From: Eretmocerus hayati
Lineage: Eukaryota; Arthropoda; Insecta; Hymenoptera; Aphelinidae
Assembly: GCA_029851415.1 (NCBI GenBank)
Contig: CM056741.1
Span: forward strand, 163,047,685 to 163,111,684
Length of the DNA: 64,000 nt
Direction of reading: 5' to 3'
Shown piece after piece: positions 10,246 to 24,700 of the stretch (positions within the stretch are counted from its first letter, which is position 1; each line of letters opens with the position of its first letter). A program made the position numbers and the translations under genes. Under the pieces are notes generated by a model. That model was not told the DNA's origin, did not search any database, and saw only the letters and a list, made by a program, of their open reading frames with translations.

Positions 10246-13200
10246 TTCGTTTCTTCAAAAATTTTCCGTGTAAAATTTTGTGTGAATATTATCAAGATTG
10301 GACGAACTGATTTCCGAAACTGTACATTTAACGAAATGACATTTTTGATGTTAACTTTTTTGAACAGATATGATACTCATGATCCAGAAGGCAGAACGAA
10401 GCATATCAATAGCCAAGAGCAATTACGAGAAAGTAATCATACCTACAAGGTAACTCTAGATTGACATGATTCCCATACAAAAGATGTATATTTTGCCATC
10501 CTATGATTTTCACTCACTCAATACCTACTTTTTTTTGTGAATGGTTTCCTTCATTATCCCCAATCATTGAATACTGCCCAAGAAATAACAATGTTCTGGC
10601 ATGCAGCCCAACAATGTTTCGTTGTGTTCGTTACTCGTTAACGGAGAACGATATATCCAGTTTCACATCATACATAAAGCTACTATAGTAGTTATGCGTC
10701 GCGCATTGAAATTTTCCTTGGCTTTGAGCACACTGCTTTCGTAATACCGTACGTATAATATGCATACCAGGGTATAACGGTCCAAAATGCAGAGCTCATA
10801 TACATATAGCAAGGACTTCATAACGGCGTAAATTGATATCTTGTTCCAAAATTAGTTTCCTCAACATTTCCGATGCATGAATAAACAATGCTGCTCCAAA
10901 GTTCGCGTCATCTACATCAGCGCCCCCTGTGCAACAACAAAATCAATTATTTCATCCCAAATGAAAGCCTCTCTTCATAAATCTATAATGAAATTCAGTT
11001 CGATTTCAAAACTTCTTAGAGTTGCCTATCTATAAGAAGCGTATCACTTTGGAATATCTAATTTTTTGCTGCGAAGTCACGTTGATATATTTTTCGCCGA
11101 AAAGCAATATCATCATCGGCCATCGAATTTGTGCGGACCGAATCAAATTTGCATAAGCTGCGATGGCAAATTGAAAAAAGGCCGATAATTTTTCTCTACA
11201 TCTGTCACTGCTGCGATGATATAACATAACCAAGCAGGGTCATCAGGTAATATGCCCGTCTTGTATTATATGGACGATGATGATGCCGAAAGAGATGGTC
11301 GTTTGGCGACAAAGCGCGAACGAATTCCAGCTATTGATGAGTTCATTTTGAACAGTTTTATTTCAAGAAGAAGATTCAAAGGCAATAAGTTGTAAACGAA
11401 AAGAAGAGAAGATACACACAGTTTTCGAACAAAAAAACTCCTCCTACTGGTCCTTTTATTATCCACTTCCAATAATACAGCACATTTTTGCTTCTATGTA
11501 TATGAGACAGCATCAGCAGCAGCTGATGGAGAGACTAAAATATACAACACAAGACATTTTGTAATCGCAGGGAAGCATCTGTGAAACATCACAGGTAACT
11601 TCTTGATGGCGGTGAGATCACATGGTTAGAAATAAGTTGTGAATAGGCCAATATTCGCGCCCACGTGTATGAGTGCTCGAAACACTGGTATTGGCTCTGC
11701 GGGTGATGTCTCTCTGAGCAAAAGCATACACACGATAGCAAGAAAGTGCAAGACACCCGGTTTTTGGGCCTGACTCAAGCTTCTTTTGTTATTAGCTGTT
11801 CAATATTCACGTGGCGCCCTGTGGTGTTGTCAGGCCCCCGGCGACGACCGACGCCAACTACGAGGGCGATATATGTATACAGATACACACTATTTGAGGT
11901 TAGAGTAGTCGCCGAGGCCCAGTCAGCTCACTTCCGTTGCGGTAAGTACCCATATATCGCTCTCTCGAAAGGTATAATACATAATTTACGTATATATATC
12001 CGGAAAGATAGGAGTGTGAGTCGGACTGTTGTGAATCCAAGTTCTGTGTGGCATCGACTTGTAAAAGTATGGAAAAAAAAAACCGTGATGGAGGTACGAT
12101 GTAGGGTCTTGGTGGTTTTAAAAAAGTCGATGATGGCGGGAAGGTTTCTGTGTATGGTTGTACTGGTAGATAATGAAGTGGGTGTGCTTTACATCACGTG
12201 TAAGTGCAGGAGTAAATGAAGGTTTCTGTTCAGTTCAAATATTCATGATTCTGTTGGTGGTGGTGCCTATAACTATTGCTGCAACAACCTTCACTCGACG
12301 TATACGGGTTTCATACATTTTTCAGAGCGAGTGCATGCACGCACATAAGAATGGGTTAATAACCATCATGGTTCAAGAGAAGGCGAAAGCATTATACATA
12401 TGTATTGCGTTGGATTTGGATTCTTTTTTTGAACACACCCTACGGCTTGTGTGTTTCACTGCGGCTCACTTTGCAAGCTGCTCTGCTGCAGCAATACACT
12501 CATTTGCTTGCTCTGAGTGTAAGTACTTCTGTGTGTTGCCGAGGGTTACTATGGGTTTGCTGTCGAGACGAAAAGTGACACTGGGTTTGTGGGATTCTGC
12601 GGTAAAACAGACAGAGAGGGATACAGAAGAGAGTTGAGAGAGTGAAGAGGGATCTATGTGGGTCTGACGTGGGTCGAGCCGTGATGCTATGACAAAGCCT
12701 CGTCTGCATTTCACAGAAGTTGCTCTGGTTTTAACGTGCCATCAAAACGGGTTTAGTTGGAGACAGTTCACGCTCTGCACAGATTGTGGACTTTCAAAAT
12801 TTTTGACAATTTTATCTCTCTAGTAGATTTTTAATGTCCGTTGAGATGATACTTTGAGCTATGATCGATACTTTGCGCTATGATTTGGAAAGATAATTAT
12901 GATTTTGGTAGTTACGTATATGTAGGTTATGAGATTGAAATGAAAATACTATGAACTTCTCGATGAACTTCAACTTTCCAAAATTTTTTGGGTTTGAATT
13001 TACTTCTCGTGTGTATGGTGTGTATGTTACAATTAGAAGGTTGAATCGATGGTGATATCCGTGATTCTATAAGATCAAATGTGATTTCGTGATGAAATAA
13101 CAGATATAAAATGATTAGTCGTTCCATGAATTCACTGTAGTCAATGCTCTGAATTCGAGAAGATGTACATGAAGAAAATTATAGTACCTTATTATCGAAC

Positions 13201-13480
13201 ATCAGGTAAAAGTGACTAATTAGTGAATGAAAAGAACGGTTTGTAGCCAAAAATATCTGAAACCCGAAAGAATAAAAAATAATGAGAGTTCCACAGGAGG
13301 AAAATATTGTAGAAAGAAATGGATGCCTCATTCAGAGCTTTTTCGTAGAGCGCAGAAAGCTATAAAGAGATTAAAACGTTTCAAAGAAGATTTCACGAGG
13401 CTACAGATTTGTTAGAGTACCGTCAAAATGAATATGGATGTATCATTTTTGACCTTAATTATTCGACGCTCCATTTTCAG
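10246..13480. other. Intergenic sequence with one candidate 5' exon
   Basis: No recognisable protein. A GC-richer stretch at about 11740-11945 ends in a strong donor (TTGCG|GTAAGTACC at about 11940) and could be a non-coding first exon on the plus strand. The open frames that cross this donor are probably incidental. Confidence 0.4.
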
Positions 13481-13579
13481 GGCGCAATCTTGAATCGTCA
13501 GTGGTACAAAATGGGTCACAAAATGCTCTCCAAGCGCCACCGCTTCCGGCACACCTTTGCCGTATGGACACGTGACTAA
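13481..13579. other. Orphan GC-rich exon-like island, strand unresolved
   Basis: This is a short GC-rich block inside AT-rich DNA. On the plus strand it is preceded by an acceptor (CCATTTTCAG) and is open to a TAA at 13577-13579, giving a basic C-terminus (GHKMLSKRHRFRHTFAVWTRD minus its last residue). On the minus strand it is preceded by an acceptor at 13576/13577 and open through PYGKGVPEAVALGEHFVTHF to a weak donor at 13453. More than one frame is open, so neither reading can be chosen. Confidence 0.2.
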
Positions 13580-14895
13580 ATTCAAAGTAGATAGAAGGAA
13601 AAGAGAATTGAAATCGGTGCTTCGTGAACTCATTGTCAGTTAGAAATTCGTTTCAAGTACAATTAATACCACGGAATAAGCTTTCTGTTCCAGTTCCAGA
13701 AATACCATCTCACTTTCATGGAAACATGAAATTCCATTATTGTAGGATAATCCTCTACAAAATTGGGATTTCTGGATTTTAAGCAACGAGAAGACAAGAA
13801 TTTCATAGCTCCATATCTATCATTTCTAATATTTGAACTGAATTGTTCATATATGGTTAAGGCAATCACTTGAGTTTTGGTCCCACAAAGTTCTAGCTAG
13901 TTCATTAGCTTTCTGTGAAAGACAAAGATCGATGATTATAATAAGATTTCTGACTTTGGCAACGCATTTCTTGTATATATTCTGAGACGTCTCACAATCC
14001 AGGGCAGGCTCTTTCCGATCAGCAATCGTACCCAATATCTTCTTCCAATATTCTTTGCCTGTATCACATCTCCTCTCAACCTACTTCTTTGATGAACAAT
14101 GGTCGATACTCTCAAAAAATTAGCATATCAATAACGATAAAGGAACACATAAGATACCATGAATTTTGATCAACTCTTGTTAGCTTCTCCCATCTATGTC
14201 TCCCATGCATCGCCAGAGAGTAGGAAGAGTGATAAGTATTGAGAAGTGAGAGATATCTGTCCCCCCATCAAATGCGAATAGTGTGTCTCTTAGTCTCACT
14301 ATCTACCACCGAGTCGCAACTTCTCTAGCCCATTTACCCCATATCGAAATGGTTGTCTCACGAGACTAGACGATGTATACCTAACTTCAACTCTCCAATC
14401 TTGCCATACTCTACACCCTTCTGAACTCATTTTTTCCCAAAGAGACAACCAACATGAAACTGTAATACGAGATCGATGTCATCCAGAATCTCTCTTTCAG
14501 GAAACTTGAAATGATCCAGAAACAGACCAAAGCGGCGACGTTGGCCCAAATGATAACAGACCGAATATGTAGTAGAGAGCCAGTCAGATATATTGAGACT
14601 ACTCTCGATAATTCACAAGAGAAACGATTGGCAAAAAAATCAATAAAATCGTCGGGGGTTTGCGAGGTTACGAAAGAAAAGACGACGAGCCGAGACGAGA
14701 CGCCAAGCCGGCTCCTCCCAGAGTCCAGTATGGTCTATATGGTCCCTAATGAAAGCTATTGGGTTCATGTGTGTGCTTGCAGGAAGGTGGACATAATTTT
14801 CACCCATTGAGTATATTGAGACTATCTGTGTGCGTGTGTGCTGAGAGTGCATATTGCACAGTGCGTGCACGTTATTGTTGTCAATGCTTTCTACG

Positions 14896-14946
14896 CCACA
14901 CACACACACACATGTGGTGGTGGTGGTGGTGGTGGTGATGGTGGTC
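14896..14946. repeat. Compound (CA)n-(GTG)n microsatellite
   Basis: A run of CA units passes directly into GTG units. Confidence 0.9.
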
Positions 14947-17900
14947 CGTATGTATACTAACAGTAGCCCCGCGGGGGTAGACATAGAGGGCTGTTGCTAC
15001 GAAGGGTCGAATTTTGCCACCCCGACCCGGTCAACCCCTATGTGATGACTGTATGTATATATGTATCTGAATACGCGCAGCAGTGTTGTATGGATACATT
15101 ATATGCCTGGAGTAGACATCTATGTTGGTAATAATGGCGCATGCATCGAGGTGTATGTATGGTACTTTTGCAATTGTAGATATGTACATAATATGTAATG
15201 ATAGTGTCCAGTGATTATATATTGATGAAGCATTTCGTTGAAGACTTTTTCCTTTTCGTTTCATTATTTTTAAATGTATCCGCCTTGAATATGTGAAGAA
15301 ACGAAAGAAATCATGGTAGCCACGTTGGGGTGTAAGGTAATGCGCGCCCGTATATTTTTTATAACATACTACACATCATAGAGTGTAAAGAAGTACGTAC
15401 TTGTGAACACATGGTAGGTATATGGGGTGGCTCTGTTGCCCCACCATATCGTGGCCTAGAGCACAATGACATCGTGTGTGTCTATAATGGGGTGTGTCGA
15501 CTATTGGTACGAATTTTATTGGCGATCGAAACGATAGATATTGCCGTGCGATGTCCGGAACTCGCATAATACTCGTTGTTGACTTCTATTCTATTGCTCT
15601 TGGACGATTTCAAGGATGAGATATGTGCGCGTACTTGGTGTACGGTGCTCGCGCAAAGAGACTATTTGTGCGGCTATGGGTGCATGAACAGAATGTGCCG
15701 TGCAATGCTACCACCTCAGTATATATTAACGGTCGTATACAGTGATAAATATTGACGCTAACCAACCCCCCAATTGATTTGATCCGCTGCTTGGAGCAAA
15801 GAGTCCGAGACAAATTATACGTTTTGTGTTGTGGGGGGATCTGGTGCGGGTGATGTGAGCAGCAGTGATTTTTATGACAACTTGGAGTTCATCATCTCGA
15901 AATCATTGAGTTATGCCAACTGGATTTATGGTCTGAGTGTAGCGAATTAGAATCTATTTGGGATAATAATCGAATTGTGATTAGTGGAGAAGAAAACAAG
16001 GCTAAAGGTGGGTTTTAGAAATTGATTTGGAGGGGGAAGGGGGACGGTCTAGATTTCAGGAGAGTTGATAATGAGAAAAAATTCTTCTGCCTCTTTCTTA
16101 TTTTTTCACCAATGCAAGATTCACAATTGCTAATAAGATTGCTCAACCAATCCACAAGAAAAAAAACCATCGTGCTTGATTGATTTAGGAGAGTCAAATT
16201 TTTTTGAGCAAAAGCAAAAGCATGGTACTTCTTAAAGTATGAATGGGCCATCCTCATTCAGGGCAATTATTAATTTCAGTCAGGAAGGTGGGATAAGGCA
16301 TAACCATCTAATGAATTTCTGTGAAAGATACAAGTCACTCTTTCGTTCATTTCGAGAAAGTTCCTGTTTACTCCCTTTTACTGAGATTTTACAGTACGGC
16401 TTGTTTTGTTGGAGTAGTTTTGATTTCGTTAAGTACTGGATAGAAACAAACACACTTGCTTTACACATTACTCCTCTTCCTCTAGGAAATAGTGTCCAGA
16501 TGCAAGCTGACGATCAGCTTCACGTACGTATATGGTATTTTTTGGTATTTATGACACAAATGAGGTTTGGAAAGATTCTTATGAGAATATCAGCATGTCG
16601 AGAAGTGAGAGTCTTACAAGAGAATCATGCTCTGATGAGCTTAACCCCTCGACCACACAGTTGCTACATCTGGAGAATATGCAATTTTTCTAGACTGAGC
16701 TCTTTTGACTTATTATCCATCCAATCAATATTTCCCAACAAAAAAATGATTTTTCTCTGCCTATTCACAAAAATCATTTCTCAAAGAGTTATTATCAAGA
16801 CTACTAGAATAGCTGACCATTAAAATGTATCACAGTGAAAAGCCTCGTGCTTTAAGGCTCCAAGTCTGAGATAATCGTAACTGCACATTCCTGGACTGCA
16901 TTTTTTTTCTCAGAAAGCCACAACTCTTCAAAATGTAGCTATGTGTCTTCTTCCGTAAGAGCACTTTTTGGAGGATCCTAAGTGATTAGATTAGCGTCAG
17001 ATCCAGCTAGAAGTAGAATGAAATGAGCCTTGGATGATGAAGAGCCATATAGAAGTGAATAAAAAGTTTCTTCTTCTAACGCCTAGCTGCAGCGAAAAAA
17101 TACCTTTAAAATATTCCACCCTGGCTCAAAGAGACTCTGCGCGCGCAAGTAATTACGAGCGTGAAGAGGGTGTATACGGGTGCTTTATTCTCACACGCCA
17201 TAACAACATATCTCTCAGAAAATATATTGGATGATATCAGAGAGCCAAGAACTGAACATGAAGAAGCCGAAGAATAACGGTCTCAAGGTACTTTATTTAA
17301 CCTATGCATTCTATGTCCAAATGAGTTAATATACACCAAACTTCTTCTTCCTTCTTAGATGCTATAAAAAAAGAGGGAGACCTAACTAAACGGATCGATC
17401 TTTTTAAATCCAGTGTTACCAAGTAATTTTCACTGGCAGATTACCACCGTAACACACTTGTACTCGATGGTAAAAAGAGAGTGCTCATTATCGGATGATT
17501 TTGGATGGTATGTAGGATTAACTGTGTCATCTCTTGGAGACCACTGATGTAAGGTTGACAATAACCACCATTTATGTGCATTCATAGAATTTTTCTCCAC
17601 ACACATAGGAAGAAAATGCATGTTTCTCAAGTACGAATGAACTACTAGTAATGCTGTGGATAAGCTACTCCTCGTCTTTTCGTCGACATGATTACCTCTG
17701 CCATTATGAAAAAACAGATGCAACATCTCACAAAGTGAACAGGAGTCGTCATAATGCTTCTCTTGAGAAATAACAGAATAGGATATGAATACTCCATCGT
17801 GACTGTTACTTTTTTTCTCCTAGGGTTCAATGACTGCTGGGAGTTGAATCCAACGATAGAATCATCATTCATGTAAACATGTATTCGTGGATATTTCATG

Positions 17901-20900
17901 AAAAGATCTTTAGCCTTATCGAATCCAAAATCCTACAAAACATTGACTTTAACAATTTTTTGATATTATTTCTCATACTTCTTGTTACATATATACTTGA
18001 TCTAAGTATATGTCGCTCAAGCGACACGCGTGCGATTTTTGTAACAGCCTGTATATTACTCACCAGATGCATAAAACATGATAGATCCAGGATTCCTAGA
18101 TTTCTGAAAGTAAAACGGACCCTAAGGAGTTACCGCGGGCAACAGATCGTGGTCCGTATATTTCTAAGAAATACGCTTAGCTCAAAGTCTTTAAAGGATT
18201 AGTACTGATTTGATCAAATCCATCCCAATGCGTGTAACTAACACATATCATCCATCAAGTTGTCGCTTCTGATCTTTCCCGCTCTTGGATTTTACATCCT
18301 TGGGTTAAATCCGAAGTTAAATCACTGAGAACTACAGAGAGAAACATATATATCCATCCACCCATGTCGACCAAATAATGATGGATGAATGGATTGTAAC
18401 AAATCGTCGATTGGATGAGTTCCAAGAGATGTTTCAAGAAATGTTATAATTTTGGAATACAGAGATATGATACATAACCCTCACAGGCCTCAGTAAGTTA
18501 TGTGTCCCTTGACTATTGGTCTCTGGTAAATGTACAGGGGAAGTAGTACAGCAAAACGCACTTGGCCTTTATACATCCAATGCCATACCATAGATACAAC
18601 GGCTCATCCTATCTTTGAAAATGAAAGAAAAGCGATAGGGTTCTTCGTGCCAGACTTTCATAGGAGTATTAGTATAGTAGCAGCGATACCTTTCTAACAT
18701 CTTCTATGGCTCTGACGAGCAAAATTAGCCCAACAAAGAATAAGACACTTATAATAGGCCAAGACGACGATAAACCGCCCGGTCATCGTCTTCCAAGCTA
18801 TTCAACAACCTCACGCCGCATTCATTGGCGCAGATACGAAGGGGAAAAATAACTCTGTAAAGCATCAGTATCACATTCTTGCCTATGAGTATAAAAAGTC
18901 AAAAACGTCTTGTCTATCGCATTTGGAGGCTTATGTAGTAGTGTACAGCTGGCGTTCAAAAAGAGCAGAGGGCATTGCGCAAACTTGATACAAGTATATA
19001 TCGACCTGAACTGGAGGGTTGAAATCTCTCATCTCGTGCTTGTGGGCAATCTATCCGTTACCCCTATAGAAAGGAAGAGGAGAAAGAAAGAGAGAGAGAG
19101 AGGAAAACCAAACCCCTTGGGCTGGGATGTCCAAGATACTAATTCGACTCAGGATGCGCATCACCGCAGCGACGCCATCATCTTTTTGCGCTCTGTACTT
19201 TGCTTCTGTAGATTTCACCCCCGCCGCAAAATGGAGTTATTTCAACGTATATTTACTTTCTATGTATGTATTGTCGATAGCTGCTATCCTATCTTTTTTA
19301 CATGCAAAAGATAAAGGTGTATCGCCATACGATAAAAAAAAATGACGCTCGTCTGGCCGTGAAGCTCCTCTTCATTTTTTTTCATCGCCTCTATGACGAC
19401 GAGGCTTGCGCCTCGTTTATTCAGCCATGTACTTTTATTGTTTGTCGATAAAATACACAGGGTGAAGATAGTGTGGTTGATTGTGAAGTTGATATGATGA
19501 CACTTGGGGATACTAATAAGTAAAAGCCTTGGTTGAGGCCACTAGAGACGTGCTACTACAGATATAATCCAGAAATGGATTTACGCGCACATCAGGTGCT
19601 TTGATATTATAGTTAGGTGTGAGATTGAGATGTGCTGCTGCATTGACGCTGGCAATCGATTTCGGATATTGTTAGTCTCTGAGAAAGGGATGGAGATGAG
19701 GAGCAGGAGGAGGTGAATGACGAGGGTTTAGCAGTGCAGGAACAATTACGCCATCACATTGAATTCAGACATGTGGAATATCCGTTGTGGTGTTCGTCGA
19801 ACCACGATGTGCGGTCGAGTCTCTATGTTCAATAAGATGGTTTCAGAGACATATCAATGCTTCTCTCCTCGTCGTTTCATTCGCTTGCTAATTAATGCAT
19901 CCGTACATTTCTCTCGGCAAATGCCTCATTAATGATTCAAACGTGCGTGACCGTGGTGATGTGTGCTCCTTTTGATATCACTTATTGTGGTTTTTTCATT
20001 GAAAGTTGGTGTTGACAGAAGTCCGCAACGGCGAAAAATACGCGTTCAATTCGGAAATTACTTGATTCTGATTGATATAATCAAGACAAATTCCAATTTT
20101 TGTGGTTATCGTAAACCGGGGGGAAGGGGAACACCGGGATGATTTGTGACACTTCTATTTTTGCGTTCACTTTTGACTGGCTCATTCTGGAGACTTCTGT
20201 AGGCATTCATCTTGTTGGTTTATCTACTAAGAGCTTCAAATTGAAAGTTTGCACGATGCTTAAAATGACCTGATCGAGAGAGCAAACGCAAAGATAAAAT
20301 TACATGCAGAGTCAAACCAGTTTCTTGATGGTACCGGATTGATTTGAGATATCATTCTCCGGACAACTATACTCTAAGAGCCTTTCTTCCTAATCTTCAA
20401 AAAATCAAAATAGCTAGGTCAAGTATTTTGTTTTGCAGCATTTTGTCGACTTTCATTTACAAGAGTGCTGACTAAACTTGGTGTATTCATCATAAAAATG
20501 CTATCTTCAATCTCATTGGTGTTCATTCAAATGATAGCTTCTGGACAATCTAATTTCTCTGTACAGTGACAACTCACACTGAGATAAAAATAACAATCAA
20601 ACCATGGCACATCAGAGAAGCTTGCTCTGAGTCAGCTCTTCTTTTTGATTCCACCTACTTATTGCACTAAAATTTTCAATCTCAACACTGCAAATTTAGC
20701 AATACCAGTCTAATTGATATGAATCAATGACATTACCAAATCGCAGACCAATAATGCCACAATATCTCTCTCACCAAATAATACCAAAGTGGCGCTCTTG
20801 CATAATGGTAAAGTCTTTGACGAAACGACATCAGGCATGCAACACAAACAATGGTAAGTAATCATCTCTAAAGAAAACCGATGAACTCATCAAGAGATGC

Positions 20901-21696
20901 ATTTTTCACGCAACACTCGGCCAAATTGATGATCCCTGATATTTAATAATAATATAGCGGGAGAGCAATAATTCACCGTGACAAGACGAAAACCAACCGT
21001 TCAAATGATTGACTAATCAAAGATGATTCGAGTCTTGGATCCAGAATAAACACTGAGAGAAAGATATCAGGTTGGCAAACTTCTAACTTCTACCCCCGGA
21101 ATTACTTTGTAAGCCAGCAAAAAAGCGATTTACAAAATTTGAAAATAGCATTTTGCCATTGGTAAATACGTGTGCAACCGAGTACAATTTCATGTACTTA
21201 TAATATACAAAGGCAGCTGGATTCATAATTCAGACCAACAATAAATGTATTCCTCAGTACATACAACAAACACACGAAAGAGGCTTTTTGACTTAAATAA
21301 GGGATTTTATTATATGCGCGTCTTGAGCGAGTCCGTTGTTATCATGTCTCGCGTGGGTACACTCTAACCTACTACTATTATAGAAGCACTCTTTGTATTC
21401 ATTTTTCTTTCTGTTGTATGTGGGCTCGGCTTTCGATTCAAAGTTATAGAAGATATTTTAGTATAAATATAGAGTCTCGCCTCTGCATGCAGTTACTATC
21501 TCGGCTTTCACCACTGAATCTTCTTTTTTTTTTTTCGTTAGAGGAGAGCCAAAGAAGTTAGTTGTATATTCTGCTATAACGCGTGTGCTTTTATTGTGAT
21601 GCCAAAGAGAAGCCTCCTTCCTGGGTGGTGGGTGTGTTTAATACTAGGTACAAGTCTTTCTTGAGTTGTTGAATGGTAATTTTCACTTATCGTGTG

Positions 21697-21715
21697 GCGA
21701 CGACGACGACGACGA
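21697..21715. repeat. (GAC)n microsatellite
   Basis: About six GAC units. Confidence 0.85.
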
Positions 21716-24700
21716 GACTGCGAGAGATTTTGTCTCTCTGACACAATGTTCCTCGTTTGCGATCATTAGTTTTGGAGGAATATGTAAATTGGGACGGGTA
21801 GAAGTATAGACACACTGGAGTCGGCTTTCTTTTAGATCTGGTGTTGAATGTATGTTTAGTTGAATAGATTAGAGGACAAACGTTTATTCTTTTATTGGAT
21901 TCGATTCGCGGCAATGTAAACGATATCATTATCATCAAGAGTTGGTCAATAAAGATTCTAGTCAACGTAACGTGTGAATTTTTTGTATTTTTATACACAC
22001 GCTTTGATTACGTCTAATACTGGTCATAATCTCTTTTGATAGAACTAACGTACGCAAATATGTATTTGTTATTCTAAATTACTCATCATTCATTTTCATT
22101 ATATCTAATGAGCCGATAATGATGGGTACACAGCAATTAATAATTGTAGTTTTGATGGTGTAAAGAATTCGTGTGTGGCAACTATGACGGGTTCGAGGAT
22201 CGAATTAAAACTTTTAATAATTCTTCTTCGTGCGGTTAAAATACTGAAGAAATTTCGCGAAGATTTTTTGATCATCCGACTTGATAACAGAGCTGAACAT
22301 TGTCGCAATGAGACATCACAAAAAAGGATGCCTAAGACACAGAAATCTGCTCAATAAAATTATAATTGATGAGCCAACTTCGTCTCTCCCAATCGAATTT
22401 ACTCGTTGAGAAGCTTGCTGTATTATTTTCGTTGTTGATTGAGGCAATTACGCTGTATTTTCGAGAAAGAGCCTGATATTACGTGAATACTTCTTCATTC
22501 ATCTTGCGAGTCTGAGAATTGGATTCTGCGACGAACACCAAGAACAAAACAAATCGAATTAATTACATACCATCTTCCAATTCGACTGCTCTTCACAAGA
22601 TTTTTTTTTGCAATGATTCAAAATATCCAATTGCCGTTTTTGTTCAGGGAAGATTCACTCATTGAATTACTGTCTTTTTTCTAACACTCTTGAACCAATT
22701 CACCCATGACTTGTCAAAGATTCAAGGTCACCATGGAAGACTGATCTTTGTCATGCCCGAGATCAAATTGGACCAGAAGGATGCAATAAAATGGTAGAAT
22801 AATTTGATTTTTGTTGGATCAAGCAAAGTTCAATGTTCTATCGAAGCTTAAAACCCAAATACGGTTCATGATTCATCTATACCAAGCTACTCATCGTGGG
22901 AACTTTAATTAAACCAAGTTTTATCTTCGTTGTATATAACTATCTTAGTTCTACTATCTTTCATTGTACTTTCCCTATTAGGAAATGAGAGCTTGGTGGG
23001 TAAGGTCCAGTGAGTGCGCGATCGGATAAGCAAGGAGCAGCAATAATCTTTGAGAAAATTAAACTTCCTCGGAATGAAAAAGAAAAAAAATTGAGAACGT
23101 GACACCAATAACCATATCCCCTGAAAGATAAACTTTCTCCTCTCGGGTTCTTCGTTTATATACTCGAGTGACGTTGATCCGATCCCTCTCTCAGCTCTTC
23201 ACACAATAATATATCTTTCACACCTTCTCATCCACATTGGTTGCTTATTGTACTCTCTAAAATCTATTCTTTTGTGTAAACTCTATCCCCATGGGGTAAA
23301 TTTAAAGGGTTCGTAGAAGCGAGCTGCTGCTGCGGAGATATTCCCTCGCAACGTTGGACGACCGAGGGATTTTGTTCTGCTTTGCTTGGAAATTATGAAA
23401 TTGTAAGGTGCCCGGCGCAATATTGCACTTTTTCGTCTTTGTCAAATTTGATATTTCAGTTGAATAAATTGCCAAGTTTTCTTTGAATTAACTAAAATAG
23501 CCCACGGTGAGAATACATTGGAATTCTCAGTTTGAGTTGAAAATGAATCACATGATATCCGACAGGGTTTTTGATTATTCATCTTCGACATACTTTGTGG
23601 TTTTTGAGGACCTTGAGTGCCAGACAGACGAACACAGTGGCATTACGAGCAACGTCAAATTTCATAATGATCTGATGAATGAGTGACTTTCAAATCACCG
23701 ATCTTAGATCTTTTTTATGTAAAATTTGCGAAAGCGGGCTAAGTATTCTAAAATGTATAATACGAAATGGTTCATCTCTATCATTCAAATGTGATCCAAT
23801 TTCTCACAGACGAAAAAAAATCTGATAACACAATAACTAGATCGATCGAATCGCTTGCGCAATATGATCAATAGATCATTGAGTGCTCGATGCAAAGTAA
23901 GAACAGTACTTGTAACATCTTGAGTAACAATTCAAGATGCAGTCCCATTTCCGTGAGCAATAATAAGTGTATACGAAGCAGGCCAGAAATAGTGCATGGC
24001 AACACTTATCATACAATGTGTGCGATTATAAAATATTCATGAAATGGAGAAGATAGCTCTTCGCCGCAATTTGCAGCTTTCAATGATACTAAGTAGTATA
24101 TAGCTATAGATCTATAGAAACAATGCATAAACTGTACAATCGGGGCATTGACTGTCCTGAAATTCTCATACTACCTATTATCGCTCTAATCATTGTCAGC
24201 TATTGTAGAACCTAGATAACATAGCATCAGTAATGGAGTCAAAAAAATCTCGAAAAACAACGTGAGAATCAGCAAGCAACGTTATTACCAGAAAATTTAC
24301 TCAAAAATGTAGAAACCAGTGAAAAAATTGAATCGTCAAGAGCGTAAAAATGCTATGAATGCACACCTGACAACAAAGGTCGGATTACCCGTTCATTGAT
24401 CGGTATCAAGTGTCAAATACCCAATCTCCGTACTAAATGCGGCGGCTTGATACAACCATAAGCCGCTCGTTTGAAAATTCACGCTTGCTTTAAGTTTGAT
24501 AATAGGATTCAAGGACTCCGTAGGTCTTCCTCTATACGCAAAAGGACACCATTATCCACTCAGATAGTGATGGCATACTATGTATACGAAACAGGTTACT
24601 TTATCGCACTTGATCCAACGTAGGTAAAAGCGTTTCTGGACGATATATAAAAGGGCCAAAGGGTGTAGGTATAACACATAAGGGCAGGGGTGAACTATAT

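Noticed and set aside
11746..12637. Two overlapping plus-strand frames of about 155 codons each
   Set aside because: They cross a strong splice donor near 11940 and start without a good ATG context; composition is not protein-like.
16239..16823. A 194-codon plus-strand open frame, the longest of unknown type in the gene-poor stretch
   Set aside because: It has no recognisable domain, no splice context and an AT-driven composition rich in Phe, Ile, Ser and Leu. Its length is only marginally beyond chance, so I do not call it without conservation data.
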